The notes under the pieces: generated by a model
Database searches by the model: none
What the model was told of the DNA's origin: nothing
Seen by the model: only the letters and a program-made list of their open reading frames with translations
Assembly (NCBI GenBank): GCA_030765045.1
Contig: CM060968.1
Span: forward strand, 113,115,404-113,179,403
DNA length: 64,000 nt
Source: Tenodera sinensis
Lineage: Eukaryota > Arthropoda > Insecta > Mantodea > Mantidae
Reading direction: 5' to 3'
Translations under genes and position numbers: made by a program
Part shown: positions 34,360 through 49,100 of the stretch, one piece after another
How positions within the stretch are numbered: position 1 is the stretch's first letter
How the letters are laid out: each line of letters opens with the position of its first letter

Positions 34360-36480
34360 AACAAGCTAATTATCGCGAAACAACACCTGCTCGAATCCGA
34401 CAAAAACTGTGCCCTGCCATCTCTACTGAGCCTCAGAGACGCTTTGAGACAAGTGTTACAAAAATCAGAGAATGTGAGAAATTAGATTGAAATTGCTTCA
34501 AACAAGCTAATTATCGCGAAACAACACCTGCTCGAATCCGACAAAAACTGTGCCCTGCCGCATTTATTTAGCCTCAGAGACGGTTTGAAACAATTGTTAC
34601 AGAAATCAGACAATGTCAAAAATTAGAGGGAAATTGCTTCAAACAAGCGAATTATCGCGAAACAACACCTGCTCGAATCCAACAAAAACTGCGCCCTGCC
34701 GTCTCTACTGAGCCTCAGAGACCCTTTGAGACAAGTGTTACAAAAATCAGAGAATGTCAAAAATTAGAGTGAAATTGCTTCAAACAAGCGAATTATCGCG
34801 AAACAACACCTGCTCGAATCCGACAAAAACTGTGTCCTGCTGTCTTTACCGAGCCTCAGAGACGCTTTGAGACAAGTGTTACAAAAATCAGAGAATGTCT
34901 TAAATTAGAGTGAAATTGCTTCAAACAAGCGAATTATCGCGAAACAACACCTGCCCGAATCCGACAAAAACTGTGCCCTGCCATCTCTACTGAGCCTCAG
35001 AGACGCTTTGAGACAAGTGTTACAAAAATCAGAGAATGTGAGAAATTAGATTGAAATTGCTTCAAACAAGCGAATTATCGCGAAACAACACCTGCTCGAA
35101 TCCGACAAAAACTGTGCCCTGCCATCTCTACTGAGCCTCAGAGACGCTTTGAGACAAGTGTTACAAAAATCAGAGAATGTCTTAAATTAGAGTGAAATTG
35201 CTTCAAACAAGCGAATTATCGCGAAACAACACCTGCTCGAATCCGACAAAAACTGTGCCCTGCCATCTCTACTGAGCCTCAGAGACGCTTTGAGACAAGT
35301 GTTACAAAAATCAGAGAATGTGAGAAATTAGATTGAAATTGCTTCAAACAAGCGAATTATCGCGAAACAACACCTGCTCGAATCCGACAAAAACTGTGCC
35401 CTGCCGCATTTATTTAGCCTCAGAGACGGTTTGAAACAATTGTTACAGAAATCAGACAATGTCAAAAATTAGAGGGAAATTGCTTCAAACAAGCGAATTA
35501 TAGCGAAACAACACCTGCTCGAATCCAACAAAAACTGCGCCCTGCCGTCTCTACTGAGCCTCAGAGACCCTTTGAGAAAAGTGTTACAAAAATCAGAGAA
35601 TGTCAAAAATTAGAGTGAAATTGCTTCAAACAAGCGAATTATCGCGAAACAACACCTGCTCGAATCCGACAAAAACTGTGCCCTGCCGCATTTATTTAGC
35701 CTCAGAGACGGTTTGAAACTATTGTTACAGAAATCAGACAATGTCAAAAATTAGAGTGAAATTGCTTCAAACAAGCGAATTATCGCGAAACAACACCTGC
35801 TCGAATCCAACAAAAACTGTGCCCTGCCGTCTCTACTGAGCCTCAGAGACGCTCTGAGACAAGTGTTACAAAAATCAGAGAATGTCATAAATTAGGTCGA
35901 AATTGCTTCAAACAAGCGAATTATCGCGAAACAACACCTGCTCGAATCCGACAAAAACTATGCCCTGCCGACTCTATTTAGCCGCAGAGACGGTTTGAAA
36001 CAATTGTTACAGAAATCAGATGTCAAAAATTAGAGTGAAATTGCTTCAAACAAGCGAATTATCGCGAAACAACACCTGCTCGAATCCAACAAAACCTACG
36101 CCCTGCCTTCTCTACTGAGCCTCACAGACGCTTTGAGACAAGTGTTACAAAAATCAGAGAATGTCAAAAATTAGAGTGAAATTGCTTCAGACAAGCGAAT
36201 TATCGCGAAACAACACCTGCTCGAATCCAACAAAAACTATGCCCTGCCGACTCTATTTAGCCTCAGAGACGGTTTGAAAGCATTGTTACAAAAATCAGAG
36301 AATGTGAAAAATTAGAGTGAAATTACTTCAAACAAGCGAATTATCGCGAAACAACACCTGCTCGAATCCAACAAAAACTGTGCCCTGCTGTCTCTACTGA
36401 ACCTCAGAGACGCTTTGAGACAAGTGTTACAAAAATCAAAGAATGTCGTAAATTAGAGTGAAATTTCTTCAAACAAGCGA
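34360..36480. repeat. G/B-rich block, copy 3 of 3
   Basis: This copy matches 15340-17440 and 20380-22480 in monomer order, including gctctgagac, aggtcgaaatt, tttagccgcag and gaaagcattg units. Its own differences include tatagcgaaac near 35500, gagaaaagtg near 35575, and a normal cgacaaaaac where the other two have cgaaaaaaac. The last difference shows that the cgaaaaaaac mutation arose before the 36-mer duplicated but after this copy separated, or was lost here. Confidence 0.75.
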
Positions 36481-39400
36481 ATTATCGCGAAACAACACCT
36501 GCTTGAATCCAACAAAAACTGTGCCCTGCTGTATCTACCGAGCCTCAGAGACGCTTTGAGACAAGTGTTCCAAAAATCAGAGAATGTCAAAAATTAGAGT
36601 GAAATTGCTTCAAACAAGCGAATTATCGCGAAACAACACCTGCTCGAATCCAACAATAACTGTGCCCTGCCGTATCTATTGAGGCTCAGAGTCGCTTTGA
36701 GACAAGTGTTTTAAGAATCAGAGAATGTCATAAATGAGAGTGAAATTGCTTCAAACAAGCGAATTATCGCGAAACAACACCTGCTCGAATCCAACAAAAA
36801 CTGCGCCCTGCCGTCTCTACTGAGCCTCAGAGACGCTTTTAGACAAGTGTTACAAAAATCAGAGAATGTCGTAAATTAGAGTGAAATTGCTTCAAACAAG
36901 CGAATTATCGCGAAACAACACCTGCTCGAATCCGACAAAAACACCGCATTTATTTAACCTCAGAGACGGTTTGAAACAATTGTTACAGAAATCAGACAAT
37001 GTCAAAAATTAGAGTGAAATTGCTTCAAACAAGCGAATTATCGCGAAACAACACCTGCTGGAATCCAACAAAAACTGCGCCCTGCCGTCTCTACTGAGCC
37101 TCAGAGACGCTTTGAGACAAGTGTTACAAAAATCAGAGAATGTCAAAAATTAGAGTGAAATTGCTTCAAACAAGCGAATTATCGCGAAACAACACCTGCT
37201 CGAATCCAACAATAACTGTGCCCTGCCGTCTCTATTAAGGCTCAGAGTCGCTTTGAGACAAGTGTTTTAAGAATCAGAGAATGTCGTAAATAACAGTGAA
37301 ATTGCTTCAAACAAGCGAATTATCGCGAAACAACACCTGCTCCAATCCAACAATAACTGTGCCCTGCCGTCTCTATTAAGGCTCAGAGTCGCTTTGAGAC
37401 AAGTGTTTTAAGAATCAGAGAATGTCGTTAATTAGAGTGAAATTGCTTCAAACAAGCGAATTATCGCGAAACAACACCTGCTCGAAACCAACAAAAACTG
37501 TGCCCTGCCATCTCTACTGAGCCTCAGAGACGCTTTGAGACAAGTGTTACAAAAATCAGAGAATGTCTTAAATTAGAGTGAAATTGCTTCAAACAAGCGA
37601 ATTATCGCGAAACAACACCTGCTCGAATCCAACAAAAACTTCGCCCTGCCGTCTCTACTGAGCCTCAGAGACCCTTTGAGACAAGTGTTACAAAAATCAG
37701 AGAATGTCAAAAATTAGAGTGAAATTGCTTCAAACAAGCGAATTATCGCGAAACAACACCTGCTTGAATCCAACATAAACTGTGCCCTGCTGTCTCTACC
37801 GAGCCTCAGAGACGCTTTGAGACAAGTGTTACAAAAATTAGAGAATGTCTTAAATTAGAGTGAAATTGCTTCAAACAAGCGAATTATCGCGAAACAACAC
37901 CTGCTCGAATCCAACAAAAACTTCGCCCTGCCGTCTCTACTGAGCCTCAGAGACCCTTTGAGACAAGTGTTACAAAAATCAGAGAATGTCAAAAATTAGA
38001 GTGAAATTGCTTCAAACAAGCGAATTATCGCGAAACAACACCTGCTCGAATCCGACAAAAAATATGCCCTGCCGACTCTATTTAGCCTCAGAGACGGTTT
38101 GAAACAATTGTTACAAAAATCAGAGAATGTGAAAAATTAGAGTGAAATTGCTTCAAATAAGCGAATTATCGCGAAACAACACCTGCTTGAATCCAACAAA
38201 AACTGTGCCCTGCCATCTCTACTGAGCCTCAGAGACGCTTTGAGACAAGTGTTACAAAAATCGGAGAATGTGAGAAATTAGATTGGAATTGCTTCAAACA
38301 AGCGAATTATCGCGAAACAACACCTGCTCGAATCCGACAAAAACTGTGCCCTGCCGCATTTATTTAGCCTCAGAGACGGTTTGAAACAATTGTTACAGAA
38401 ATCAGACAATGTCAAAAATTAGAGGGAAATTGCTTCAAACAAGCGAATTATCGCGAAACAACACCTGCTCGAATCCAACAAAAACTGCGCCCTGCCGTCT
38501 CTACTGAGCCTCAGAGACCCTTTGAGACAAGTGTTACAAAAATCAGAGAATGTCAAAAATTAGAGTGAAATTGCTTCAAACAAGCGAATTATCGCGAAAC
38601 AACACCTGCTCGAATCCGACAAAAACTGTGTCCTGCTGTCTTTACCGAGCCTCAGAGACGCTTTGAGACAAGTGTTACAAAAATCAGAGAATGTCATAAA
38701 TTAGAGTGAAATTGCTTCAAACAAGCGAATTATCGCGAAACAACACCTGCTCGAATCCGACAGAAACTGTGCCCTGCCGCATTTATTTAGCCTCAGAGAC
38801 GGTTTGAAACAATTGTTTCAAAAATCAGATAATGTGAAAAATTAGAGTGAAATTGCTTCGAATAAGCGAATTATCGCGAAACAACACCTGCTTGAATCCA
38901 ACAAAAACTGTGCCCTGCTGTCTCTACCGAGCCTCAGAGACGCTTTGAGACAAGTGTTACAAAAATCAGAGAATGTCATAAATTAGAGTGAAATTGCTTC
39001 AAACAAGCGAATTATCGCGAAACAACACCTGCTCGAATCCGACAAAAACTGTGCCCTGCCGCATTTATTTAGCCTCAGAGACGGTTTGAAACAATTGTTA
39101 CAGAAATCAGACAATGTCAAAAATTAGAGTGAAATTGCTTCAAACAAGCGAATTATCGCGAAACAACACCTGCTCGAATCCAACAAAAACTGTGCCCTGC
39201 CGTCTCTACTGAGCCTCAGAGACGCTTTGAGACAAGTGTTACAAAAATCAGAGAATGTCATAAATTAGGTCGAAATTGCTTCAAACAAGCGAATTATCGC
39301 GAAACAACACCTGCTCGAATCCGACAAAAACTATATCCTGCCGACTCTATTTAGCCTCAGAGACGGTTTGAAACAATTGTTACAGAAATCAGATGTCAAA

Positions 39401-42370
39401 AATTAGAGTGAAATTGCTTCAAACAAGCGAATTATCGCGAAACAACACCTGCTCGAATCCAACAAAACCTGCGCCTTGCCGTCTCTACTGAGCCTCACAG
39501 ACGCTTTGAGACAAGTGTTACAAAAATCAGAGAATGTCAAAAATTAGAGTGAAATTGCTTCAAACAAGCGAATTATCGCGAAACAACACCTGCTCGAATC
39601 CAACAAAAACTGTGCCCTGCTGTCTCTACTGAACCTCAGAGACGCTTTGAGACAAGTGTTACAAAAATCAAAGAATGTCGTAAATTAGAGTGAAATTTCT
39701 TCAAACAAGCGAATTATCGCGAAACAACACCTGCTTGAATCCAACAAAAACTGTGCCCTGCTGTATCTACCGAGCCTCAGAGACGCTTTGAGACAAGTGT
39801 TACAAAAATCAGAGAATGTCAAAAATTAGAGTGAAATTGCTTCAAACAAGCGAATTATCGCGAAACAACACCTGCTCGAATCCAACAAAAACTGCGCCCT
39901 GCCGTCTCTCCTTTGAGACAAGTGTTACAAAAATCAGAGAATGTCAAAAATTAGAGTGAAATTGCTTCAAACAAGCGAATTATCGCGAAACAACACCTGC
40001 TCGAATCCGACAAAAACTGTGCCCTGCCGCATTTATTTAGCCTCAGAGACGGTTTGAAACAATTGTTACAGAAATCAGACAATGTCAAAAATTAGAGTGA
40101 AATTGCTTCAAACAAGCGAATTATCGCGAAACAACACCTGCTGGAATCCAACAAAAACTGCGCCCTGCCGTCTCTACTGAGCCTCAGAGACGCTTTGAGA
40201 CAAGTGTTACAAAAATCAGAGAATGTCAAAAATTAGAGTGAAATTGCTTCAAACAAGCGAAGTATCGCGAAACAGCACCTGCTCGAATCCAACAATAACT
40301 GTGCCCTGCCGTCTCTATTAAGGCTCAGAGTCGCTTTGAGACAAGTGTTTTAAGAATCAGAGAATGTCGTAAATAACAGTGAAATTGCTTCAAACAAGCG
40401 AATTATCGCGAAACAACACCTGCTCCAATCCAACAAAACCTGTGCCGTGCCGTCTCTATTAAGGCTCAGAGTCGCTTTGAGACAAGTGTTTTAAGAATCA
40501 GAGAATGTCGTTAATTAGAGTGAAATTGCTTCAAACAAGCGAATTATCGCGAAACAACACCTGCTCGAAACCAACAAAAACTGTGCCCTGCCATCTCTAC
40601 TGAGCCTCAGAGACGCTTTGAGACAAGTGTTACAAAAATCAGAGAATGTGAGAAATTAGATTGAAATTGCTTCAAACAAGCGAATTATCGCGAAACAACA
40701 CCTGCTCGAATCCAACAAAAACTTCGCCCTGCCGTCTCTACTGAGCCTCAGAGACCCTTTGAGACAAGTGTTACAAAAATCAGAGAATGTCAAAAATTAG
40801 AGTGAAATTGCTTCAAACAAGCGAATTATCGCGAAACAACACCTGCTCGAATCCGACAAAAAATATGCCCTGCCGACTCTATTTAGCCTCAGGGACGGTT
40901 TGAAACAATTGTTACAAAAATCAGAGAATGTGAAAAATTAGAGTGAAATTGCTTCAAATAAGCGAATTATCGCGAAACAACACCTGCTTGAATCCAACAA
41001 AAACTGTGCCCTGCTGTCACTACCGAGCCTCAGAGACGCTTTGAGACAAGTGTTACAAAAATCAGAGAATGTCTTAAATTAGAGTGAAATTGCTTCAAAC
41101 AAGCGAATTATCGCGAAACAACACCTGCTCGAATCCGACAAAAACTGTGCCCTGCCATCTCTACTGAGCCTCAGAGACGCTTTGAGACAAGTGTTACAAA
41201 AATCAGAGAATGTGAGAAATTAGATTGGAATTGCTTCAAACAAGCGAATTATCGCGAAACAACACCTGCTCGAATCCGACAAAAACTGTGCCCTGCCGCA
41301 TTTATTTAGCCTCAGAGACGGTTTGAAACAATTGTTACAGAAATCAGACAATGTCAAAAATTAGAGGGAAATTGCTTCAAACAAGCGAATTATCGCGAAA
41401 CAACACCTGCTCGAATCCAACAAAAACTGCGCCCTGCCGTCTCTACTGAGCCTCAGAGACCCTTTGAGACAAGTGTTACAAAAATCAGAGAATGTCAAAA
41501 ATTAGAGTGAAATTGCTTCAAACAAGCGAATTATCGCGAAACAACACCTGCTCGAATCCGACAAAAACTGTGTCCTGCTGTCTTTACCGAGCCTCAGAGA
41601 CGCTTTGAGACAAGTGTTACAAAAATCAGAGAATGTCATAAATTAGAGTGAAATTGCTTCAAACAAGCGAATTATCGCGAAACAACACCTGCTCGAATCC
41701 GACAAAAACTGTGCCCTGACGCATTTATTTAGCCTCAGAGACGGTTTGAAACAATTGTTTCAAAAATCAGATAATGTGAAAAATTAGAGTGAAATTGCTT
41801 CGAATAAGCGAATTATCGCGAAACAACACCTGCTTGAATCCAACAAAGACTGTGCCCTGCTGTCTCTACCGAGCCTCAGAGACGCTTTGAGACAAGTGTT
41901 ACAAAAATCAGAGAATGTCTTAAATTAGAGTGAAATTGCTTCAAACAAGCGAATTATCGCGAAACAACACCTGCTCGAATCCAACAAAAACTATGCCCTG
42001 CCGACTCTATTTAGCCTCAGAGACGGTTTGAAAGCATTGTTACAAAAATCAGAGAATGTGAAAAATTAGAGTGAAATTACTTCAAACAAGCTAATTATCG
42101 CGAAACAACACCTGCTCGAATCCAACAAAAACTGTGCCCTGCTGTCTCTACTGAACCTCAGAGACGCTTTGAGACAAGTGTTACAAAAATCAAAGAATGT
42201 CGTAAATTAGAGTGAAATTTCTTCAAACAAGCGAATTATCGCGAAACAACACCTGCTTGAATCCAACAAAAACTGTGCCCTGCTGTATCTACCGAGCCTC
42301 AGAGACGCTTTGAGACAAGTGTTACAAAAATCAGAGAATGTCAAAAATTAGAGTGAAATTGCTTCAAACA
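36480..42370. repeat. imperfect 20-22-monomer duplicated region
   Basis: Two halves (about 36.5-39.7 and 39.7-42.3 kb) share monomer order with an offset that shifts in whole-unit steps. It is 3083 bp at the cgaaacca unit (37482 and 40565), 2801 bp at the aatatgccct unit (38061 and 40862), and 2942 bp at the gattgg unit (38281 and 41223). These are 22, 20 and 21 monomers minus the same 19 bp (one H unit near 39909 and one 3-bp deletion near 39392). A hybrid F/G monomer near 38.2 kb marks one of the changes. Confidence 0.78.
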
Positions 42371-42374
42371 AGCG

Positions 42375-44935
42375 AATTATCGCGAAACAACACCTGCTCG
42401 AATCCAACAATAACTGTGCCCTGCCGTATCTATTGAGGCTCAGAGTCGCTTTGAGACAAGTGTTTTAAGAATCAGAGAATGTCATAAATGAGAGTGAAAT
42501 TGCTTCAAACAAGCGAATTATCGCGAAACAACACCTGCTCGAATCCAACAAAAACTGCGCCCTGCCGTCTCTACTGAGCCTCAGAGACGCTTTTAGACAA
42601 GTGTTACAAAAATCAGAGAATGTCGTAAATTAGAGTGAAATTGCTTCAAACAAGCGAATTATCGCGAAACAACACCTGCTCGAATCCGACAAAAACTGTG
42701 CCCTGCCGCATTTATTTAGCCTCAGAGACGGTTTGAAACAATTGTTACAGATATCAGACAATGTCAAAAATTAGAGTGAAATTGCTTCAAACAAGCGAAT
42801 TATCGCGAAACAACACCTGCTGGAATCCAACAAAAACTGCGCCCTGCCGTCTCTACTGAGCCTCAGAGACGCTTTGAGACAAGTGTTACAAAAATCAGAG
42901 AATGTCAAAAATTAGAGTGAAATTGCTTCAAACAAGCGAATTATCGCGAAACAACACCTGCTCGAATCCAACAATAACTGTGCCCTGCCGTCTCTATTAA
43001 GGCTCAGAGTCGCTTTGAGACAAGTGTTTTAAGAATCAGAGAATGTCGTAAATAACAGTGAAATTGCTTCAAACAAGCGAATTATCGCGAAACAACACCT
43101 GCTCGAATCCGACAAAAACTGTGCCCTGCCGCATTTATTTAGCCTCAGAGACGGTTTGAAACAATTGTTACAGAAATCAGACAATGTCAAAAATTAGAGG
43201 GAAATTGCTTCAAACAAGCGAATTATCGCGAAACAACACCTGCTCGAATCCAACAAAAACTGCGCCCTGCCGTCTCTACTGAGCCTCAGAGACCCTTTGA
43301 GACAAGTGTTACAAAAATCAGAGAATGTCAAAAATTAGAGTGAAATTGCTTCAAACAAGCGAATTATCGCGAAACAACACCTGCTCGAATCCGACAAAAA
43401 CTGTGTCCTGCTGTCTTTACCGAGCCTCAGAGACGCTTTGAGACAAGTGTTACAAAAATCAGAGAATGTCATAAATTAGAGTGAAATTGCTTCAAACAAG
43501 CGAATTATCGCGAAACAACACCTGCTCGAATCCGACAAAAACTGTGCCCTGACGCATTTATTTAGCCTCAGAGACGGTTTGAAACAATTGTTTCAAAAAT
43601 CAGATAATGTGAAAAATTAGAGTGAAATTGCTTCGAATAAGCGAATTATCGCGAAACAACACCTGCTCGAATCCAACAATAACTGTGCCCTGCCGTATCT
43701 ATTGAGGCTCAGAGTCGCTTTGAGACAAGTGTTTTAAGAATCAGAGAATGTCATAAATGAGAGTGAAATTGCTTCAAACAAGCGAATTATCGCGAAACAA
43801 CTCCTGCTCGAATCCAACAAAAACTGCGCCCTGCCGTCTCTACTGAGCCTCAGAGACGCTTTTAGACAAGTGTTACAAAAATCAGAGAATGTCGTAAATT
43901 AGAGTGAAATTGCTTCAAACAAGCGAATTATCGCGAAACAACACCTGCTCGAATCCGACAAAAACTGTGCCCTGCCGCATTTATTTAGCCTCAGAGACGG
44001 TTTGAAACAATTGTTACAGATATCAGACAATGTCAAAAATTAGAGTGAAATTGCTTCAAACAAGCGAATTATCGCGAAACAACACCTGCTGGAATCCAAC
44101 AAAAACTGCGCCCTGCCGTCTCTACTGAGCCTCAGAGACGCTTTGAGACAAGTGTTACAAAAATCAGAGAATGTCAAAAATTAGAGTGAAATTGCTTCAA
44201 ACAAGCGAATTATCGCGAAACAACACCTGCTCGAATCCAACAATAACTGTGCCCTGCCGTCTCTATTAAGGCTCAGAGTCGCTTTGAGACAAGTGTTTTA
44301 AGAATCAGAGAATGTCGTAAATAACAGTGAAATTGCTTCAAACAAGCGAATTATCGCGAAACAACACCTGCTCGAATCCGACAAAAACTGTGCCCTGCCG
44401 CATTTATTTAGCCTCAGAGACGGTTTGAAACAATTGTTACAGAAATCAGACAATGTCAAAAATTAGAGGGAAATTGCTTCAAACAAGCGAATTATCGCGA
44501 AACAACACCTGCTCGAATCCAACAAAAACTGCGCCCTGCCGTCTCTACTGAGCCTCAGAGACCCTTTGAGACAAGTGTTACAAAAATCAGAGAATGTCAA
44601 AAATTAGAGTGAAATTGCTTCAAACAAGCGAATTATCGCGAAACAACACCTGCTCGAATCCGACAAAAACTGTGTCCTGCTGTCTTTACCGAGCCTCAGA
44701 GACGCTTTGAGACAAGTGTTACAAAAATCAGAGAATGTCATAAATTAGAGTGAAATTGCTTCAAACAAGCGAATTATCGCGAAACAACACCTGCTCGAAT
44801 CCGACAAAAACTGTGCCCTGACGCATTTATTTAGCCTCAGAGACGGTTTGAAACAATTGTTTCAAAAATCAGATAATGTGAAAAATTAGAGTGAAATTGC
44901 TTCGAATAAGCGAATTATCGCGAAACAACACCTGC
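42375..44935. repeat. 9-monomer higher-order repeat (1269 bp), two tandem copies
   Basis: The private variant acagatatcagac occurs with atatcag at 42751 and 44020, exactly 1269 bp (9 x 141) apart. The gccctgacgcattt unit also occurs in both (near 43550 and 44820). The copies are about 42390-43660 and 43660-44930. A difference seen is caactcctgctc near 43800 in the second copy. The match starts after a gtcaaaaattag unit and ends at a cttcgaataag unit. Confidence 0.87.
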
Positions 44936-46159
44936 TTGAATCCAACAAAAACTGTGCCCTGCTGTCTCTACCGAGCCTCAGAGACGCTTTGAGACAAGTG
45001 TTACAAAAATCAGAGAATGTCTTAAATTAGAGTGAAATTGCTTCAAACAAGCGAATTATCGCGAAACAACACCTGCTCGAAACCAACATAAACTGTGCCC
45101 TGCTGTCTCTACCGAGCCTCAGAGACGCTTTGAGACAAGTGTTACAAAAATCAGAGAATGTGAGAAATTAGATTGAAATTGCTTCAAATAAGCGAATTAT
45201 CGCGAAACAACACCTGCTTGAATCCAACATAAACTGTGCCCTGCTGTCTCTACCGAGCCTCAGAGACGCTTTGAGACAAGTGTTACAAAAATCAGAGAAT
45301 GTCAAAAATTAGAGTGAAATTGCTTCAAACAAGCGAATTATCGCGAAACAACACCTGCTCGAATCCGACAAAAAATATGCCCTGCCGACTCTATTTAGCC
45401 TCAGAGACGGTTTGAAACAATTGTTACAAAAATCAGAGAATGTGAAAAATTAGAGTGAAATTGCTTCAAATAAGCGAATTATCGCGAAACAACACCTGCT
45501 TGAATCCAACAAAAACTGTGCCCTGCTGTCTCTACCGAGCCTCAGAGACGCTTTGAGACAAGTGTTACAAAAATCAGAGAATGTCTTAAATTAGAGTGAA
45601 ATTGCTTCAAACAAGCGAATTATCGCGAAACAACACCTGCTCGAATCCAACAAAAACTATGCCCTGCCGACTCTATTTAGCCTCAGAGACGGTTTGAAAG
45701 CATTGTTCCAAAAATCAGAGAATGTGAAAAATTAGAGTGAAATTACTTCAAACAAGCGAATTATCGCGAAACAACACCTGCTCGAATCCAACAAAAACTG
45801 TGCCCTGCTGTCTCTACTGAACCTCAGAGACGCTTTGAGACAAGTGTTACAAAAATCAAAGAATGTCGTAAATTAGAGTGAAATTTCTTCAAACAAGCGA
45901 ATTATCGCGAAACAACACCTGCTTGAATCCAACAAAAACTGTGCCCTGCTGTATCTACCGAGCCTCAGAGACGCTTTGAGACAAGTGTTACAAAAATCAG
46001 AAAATGTCAAAAATTAGAGTGAAATTGCTTCAAACAAGCGAATTATCGCGAAACAACACCTGCTCGAATCCAACAATAACTGTGCCCTGCCGTATCTATT
46101 GAGGCTCAGAGTCGCTTTGAGACAAGTGTTTTAAGAATCAGAGAATGTCATAAATGAGA

Positions 46160-49100
46160 GTGAAATTGCTTCAAACAAGCGAATTATCGCGAAACAACAC
46201 CTGCTCGAATCCGACAAAAACTGTGCCCTGCCATCTCTACTGAGCCTCAGAGACGCTTTGAGACAAGTGTTACAAAAATCAGAGAATGTGAGAAATTAGA
46301 TTGGAATTGCTTCAAACAAGCGAATTATCGCGAAACAACACCTGCTCGAATCCGACAAAAACTGTGCCCTGTCGCATTTATTTAGCCTCAGAGACGGTTT
46401 GAAACAATTGTTACAGAAATCAGACAATGTCAAAAATTAGAGGGAAATTGCTTCAAACAAGCGAATTATCGCGAAACAACACCTGCTCGAATCCAACAAT
46501 AACTGTGCCCTGCCGTCTCTATTAAGGCTCAGAGTCGCTTTGAGACAAGTGTTTTAAGAATCAGAGAATGTCGTAAATTACAGTGAAATTGCTTCAAACA
46601 AGCGAATTATCGCGAAACAACACCTGCTCCAATCCAACAAAACCTGTGCCGTGCCGTCTCTATTGAGGCTCAGAGTCGCTTTGAGACAAGTGTTTTAAGA
46701 ATCAGAGAATGTCGTTAATTAGAGTGAAATTGCTTCAAACAAGCGAATTATCGCGAAACAACACCTGCTCGAATCCAACAAAAACTGTGCCCTGCCATCT
46801 CTACTGAGCCTCAGAGACGCTTTGAGACAAGTGTTACAAAAATCAGAGAATGTGAGAAATTAGATTGAAATTGCTTCAAATAAGCGAATTATCGCGAAAC
46901 AACAGCTGCTTGAATCCAACAAAAACTGTGCCCTGCTGTCTCTACCGAGCCTCAGAGACGCTTTGAGACAAGTGTTACAAAAATCAGAGAATGTCTTAAA
47001 TTAGAGTGAAATTGCTTCAAACAAGCGAATTATCGCGAAACAACACCTGCTCGAATCCGACAAAAACTGTGCCCTGCCATCTCTACTGAGCCTCAGAGAC
47101 GCTTTGAGACAAGTGTTACAAAAATCAGAGAATGTGAGAAATTAGATTGGAATTGCTTCAAACAAGCGAATTATCGCGAAACAACACCTGCTCGAATCCG
47201 ACAAAAACTGTGCCCTGCCGCATTTATTTAGCCTCAGAGACGGTTTGAAACAATTGTTACAGAAATCAGACAATGTCAAAAATTAGAGGGAAATTGCTTC
47301 AAACAAGCGAATTATCGCGAAACAACACCTGCTCGAATCCAACAAAAACTGCGCCCTGCCGTCTCTACTGAGCCTCAGAGACCCTTTGAGACAAGTGTTA
47401 CAAAAATCAGAGAATGTCAAAAATTAGAGTGAAATTGCTTCAAACAAGCGAATTATCGCGAAACAACACCTGCTCGAATCCGACAAAAACTGTGCCCTGA
47501 CGCATTTATTTAGCCTCAGAGACGGTTTGAAACAATTGTTTCAAAAATCAGATAATGTGAAAAATTAGAGTGAAATTGCTTCAAATAAGCGAATTATCGC
47601 GAAACAACACCTGCTTGAATCCAACAAAAACTGTGCCCTGCTGTCACTACCGAGCCTCAGAGACGCTTTGAGACAAGTGTTACAAAAATCAGAGAATGTC
47701 TTAAATTAGAGTGAAATTGCTTCAAACAAGCGAATTATCGCGAAACAACACCTGCTTGAATCCAACAAAAACTGTGCCCTGCTGTCTCTACCGAGCCTCA
47801 GAGACGCTTTGAGACAAGTGTTACAAAAATCAGAGAATGTCTTAAATTAGAGTGAAATTGCTTCAAACAAGCGAATTATCGCGAAACAACACCTGCTCGA
47901 ATCCGACAAAAACTGTGCCCTGCCATCTCTACTGAGCCTCAGAGACCCTTTGAGACAAGTGTTACAAAAATCAGAGAATGTCAAAAATTAGAGTGAAATT
48001 GCTTCAAACAAGCGAATTATCGCGAAACAACACCTGCTCGAATCCGACAAAAACTGTGCCCTGACGCATTTATTTAGCCTCAGAGACGCTTTCAGACAAG
48101 TGTTACAAAAATCAGAGAATGTCTTAAATTAGAGTGAAATTGCTTCAAACAAGCGAATTATCGCGAAACAACACCTGCTCGAATCCAACAAAAACTTCGC
48201 CCTGCCGTCTCTACTGAGCCTCAGAGACCCTTTAAGACAAGTGTTACAAAAATTAGAGAATGTCAAAAATTAGAGTGAAATTGCTTCAAACAAGCGAATT
48301 ATCGCGAAACAACACCTGCTCGAATCCGACAAAAAATATGCCCTGCCGACTCTATTTAGCCTCAGAGACGGTTTGAAACAATTGTTACAAAAATCAGAGA
48401 ATGTGAAAAATTAGAGTGAAATTGCTTCAAATAAGCGAATTATCGCGAAACAACACCTGCTTGAATCCAACAAAAACTGTGCCCTGCTGTCTCTACCGAG
48501 CCTCAGAGACGCTCTGAGACAAGTGTTACAAAAATCAGAGAATGTCTTAAATTAGAGTGAAATTGCTTCAAACAAGCGAATTATCGCGAAACAACACCTG
48601 CTCGAATCCGACAAAAACTGTGCCCTGCCATCTCTACTGAGCCTCAGAGACGCTTTGAGACAAGTGTTACAAAAATCAGAGAATGTGAGAAATTAGATTG
48701 GAATTGCTTCAAACAAGCGAATTATCGCGAAACAACACCTGCTCGAATCCGACAAAAACTGTGCCCTGTCGCATTTATTTAGCCTCAGAGACGGTTTGAA
48801 ACAATTGTTACAGAAATCAGACAATGTCAAAAATTAGAGGGAAATTGCTTCAAACAAGCGAATTATCGCGAAACAACACCTGCTCGAATCCAACAATAAC
48901 TGTGCCCTGCCGTCTCTATTAAGGCTCAGAGTCGCTTTGAGACAAGTGTTTTAAGAATCAGAGAATGTCGTAAATTACAGTGAAATTGCTTCAAACAAGC
49001 GAATTATCGCGAAACAACACCTGCTCCAATCCAACAAAACCTGTGCCGTGCCGTCTCTATTGAGGCTCAGAGTCGCTTTGAGACAAGTGTTTTAAGAATC

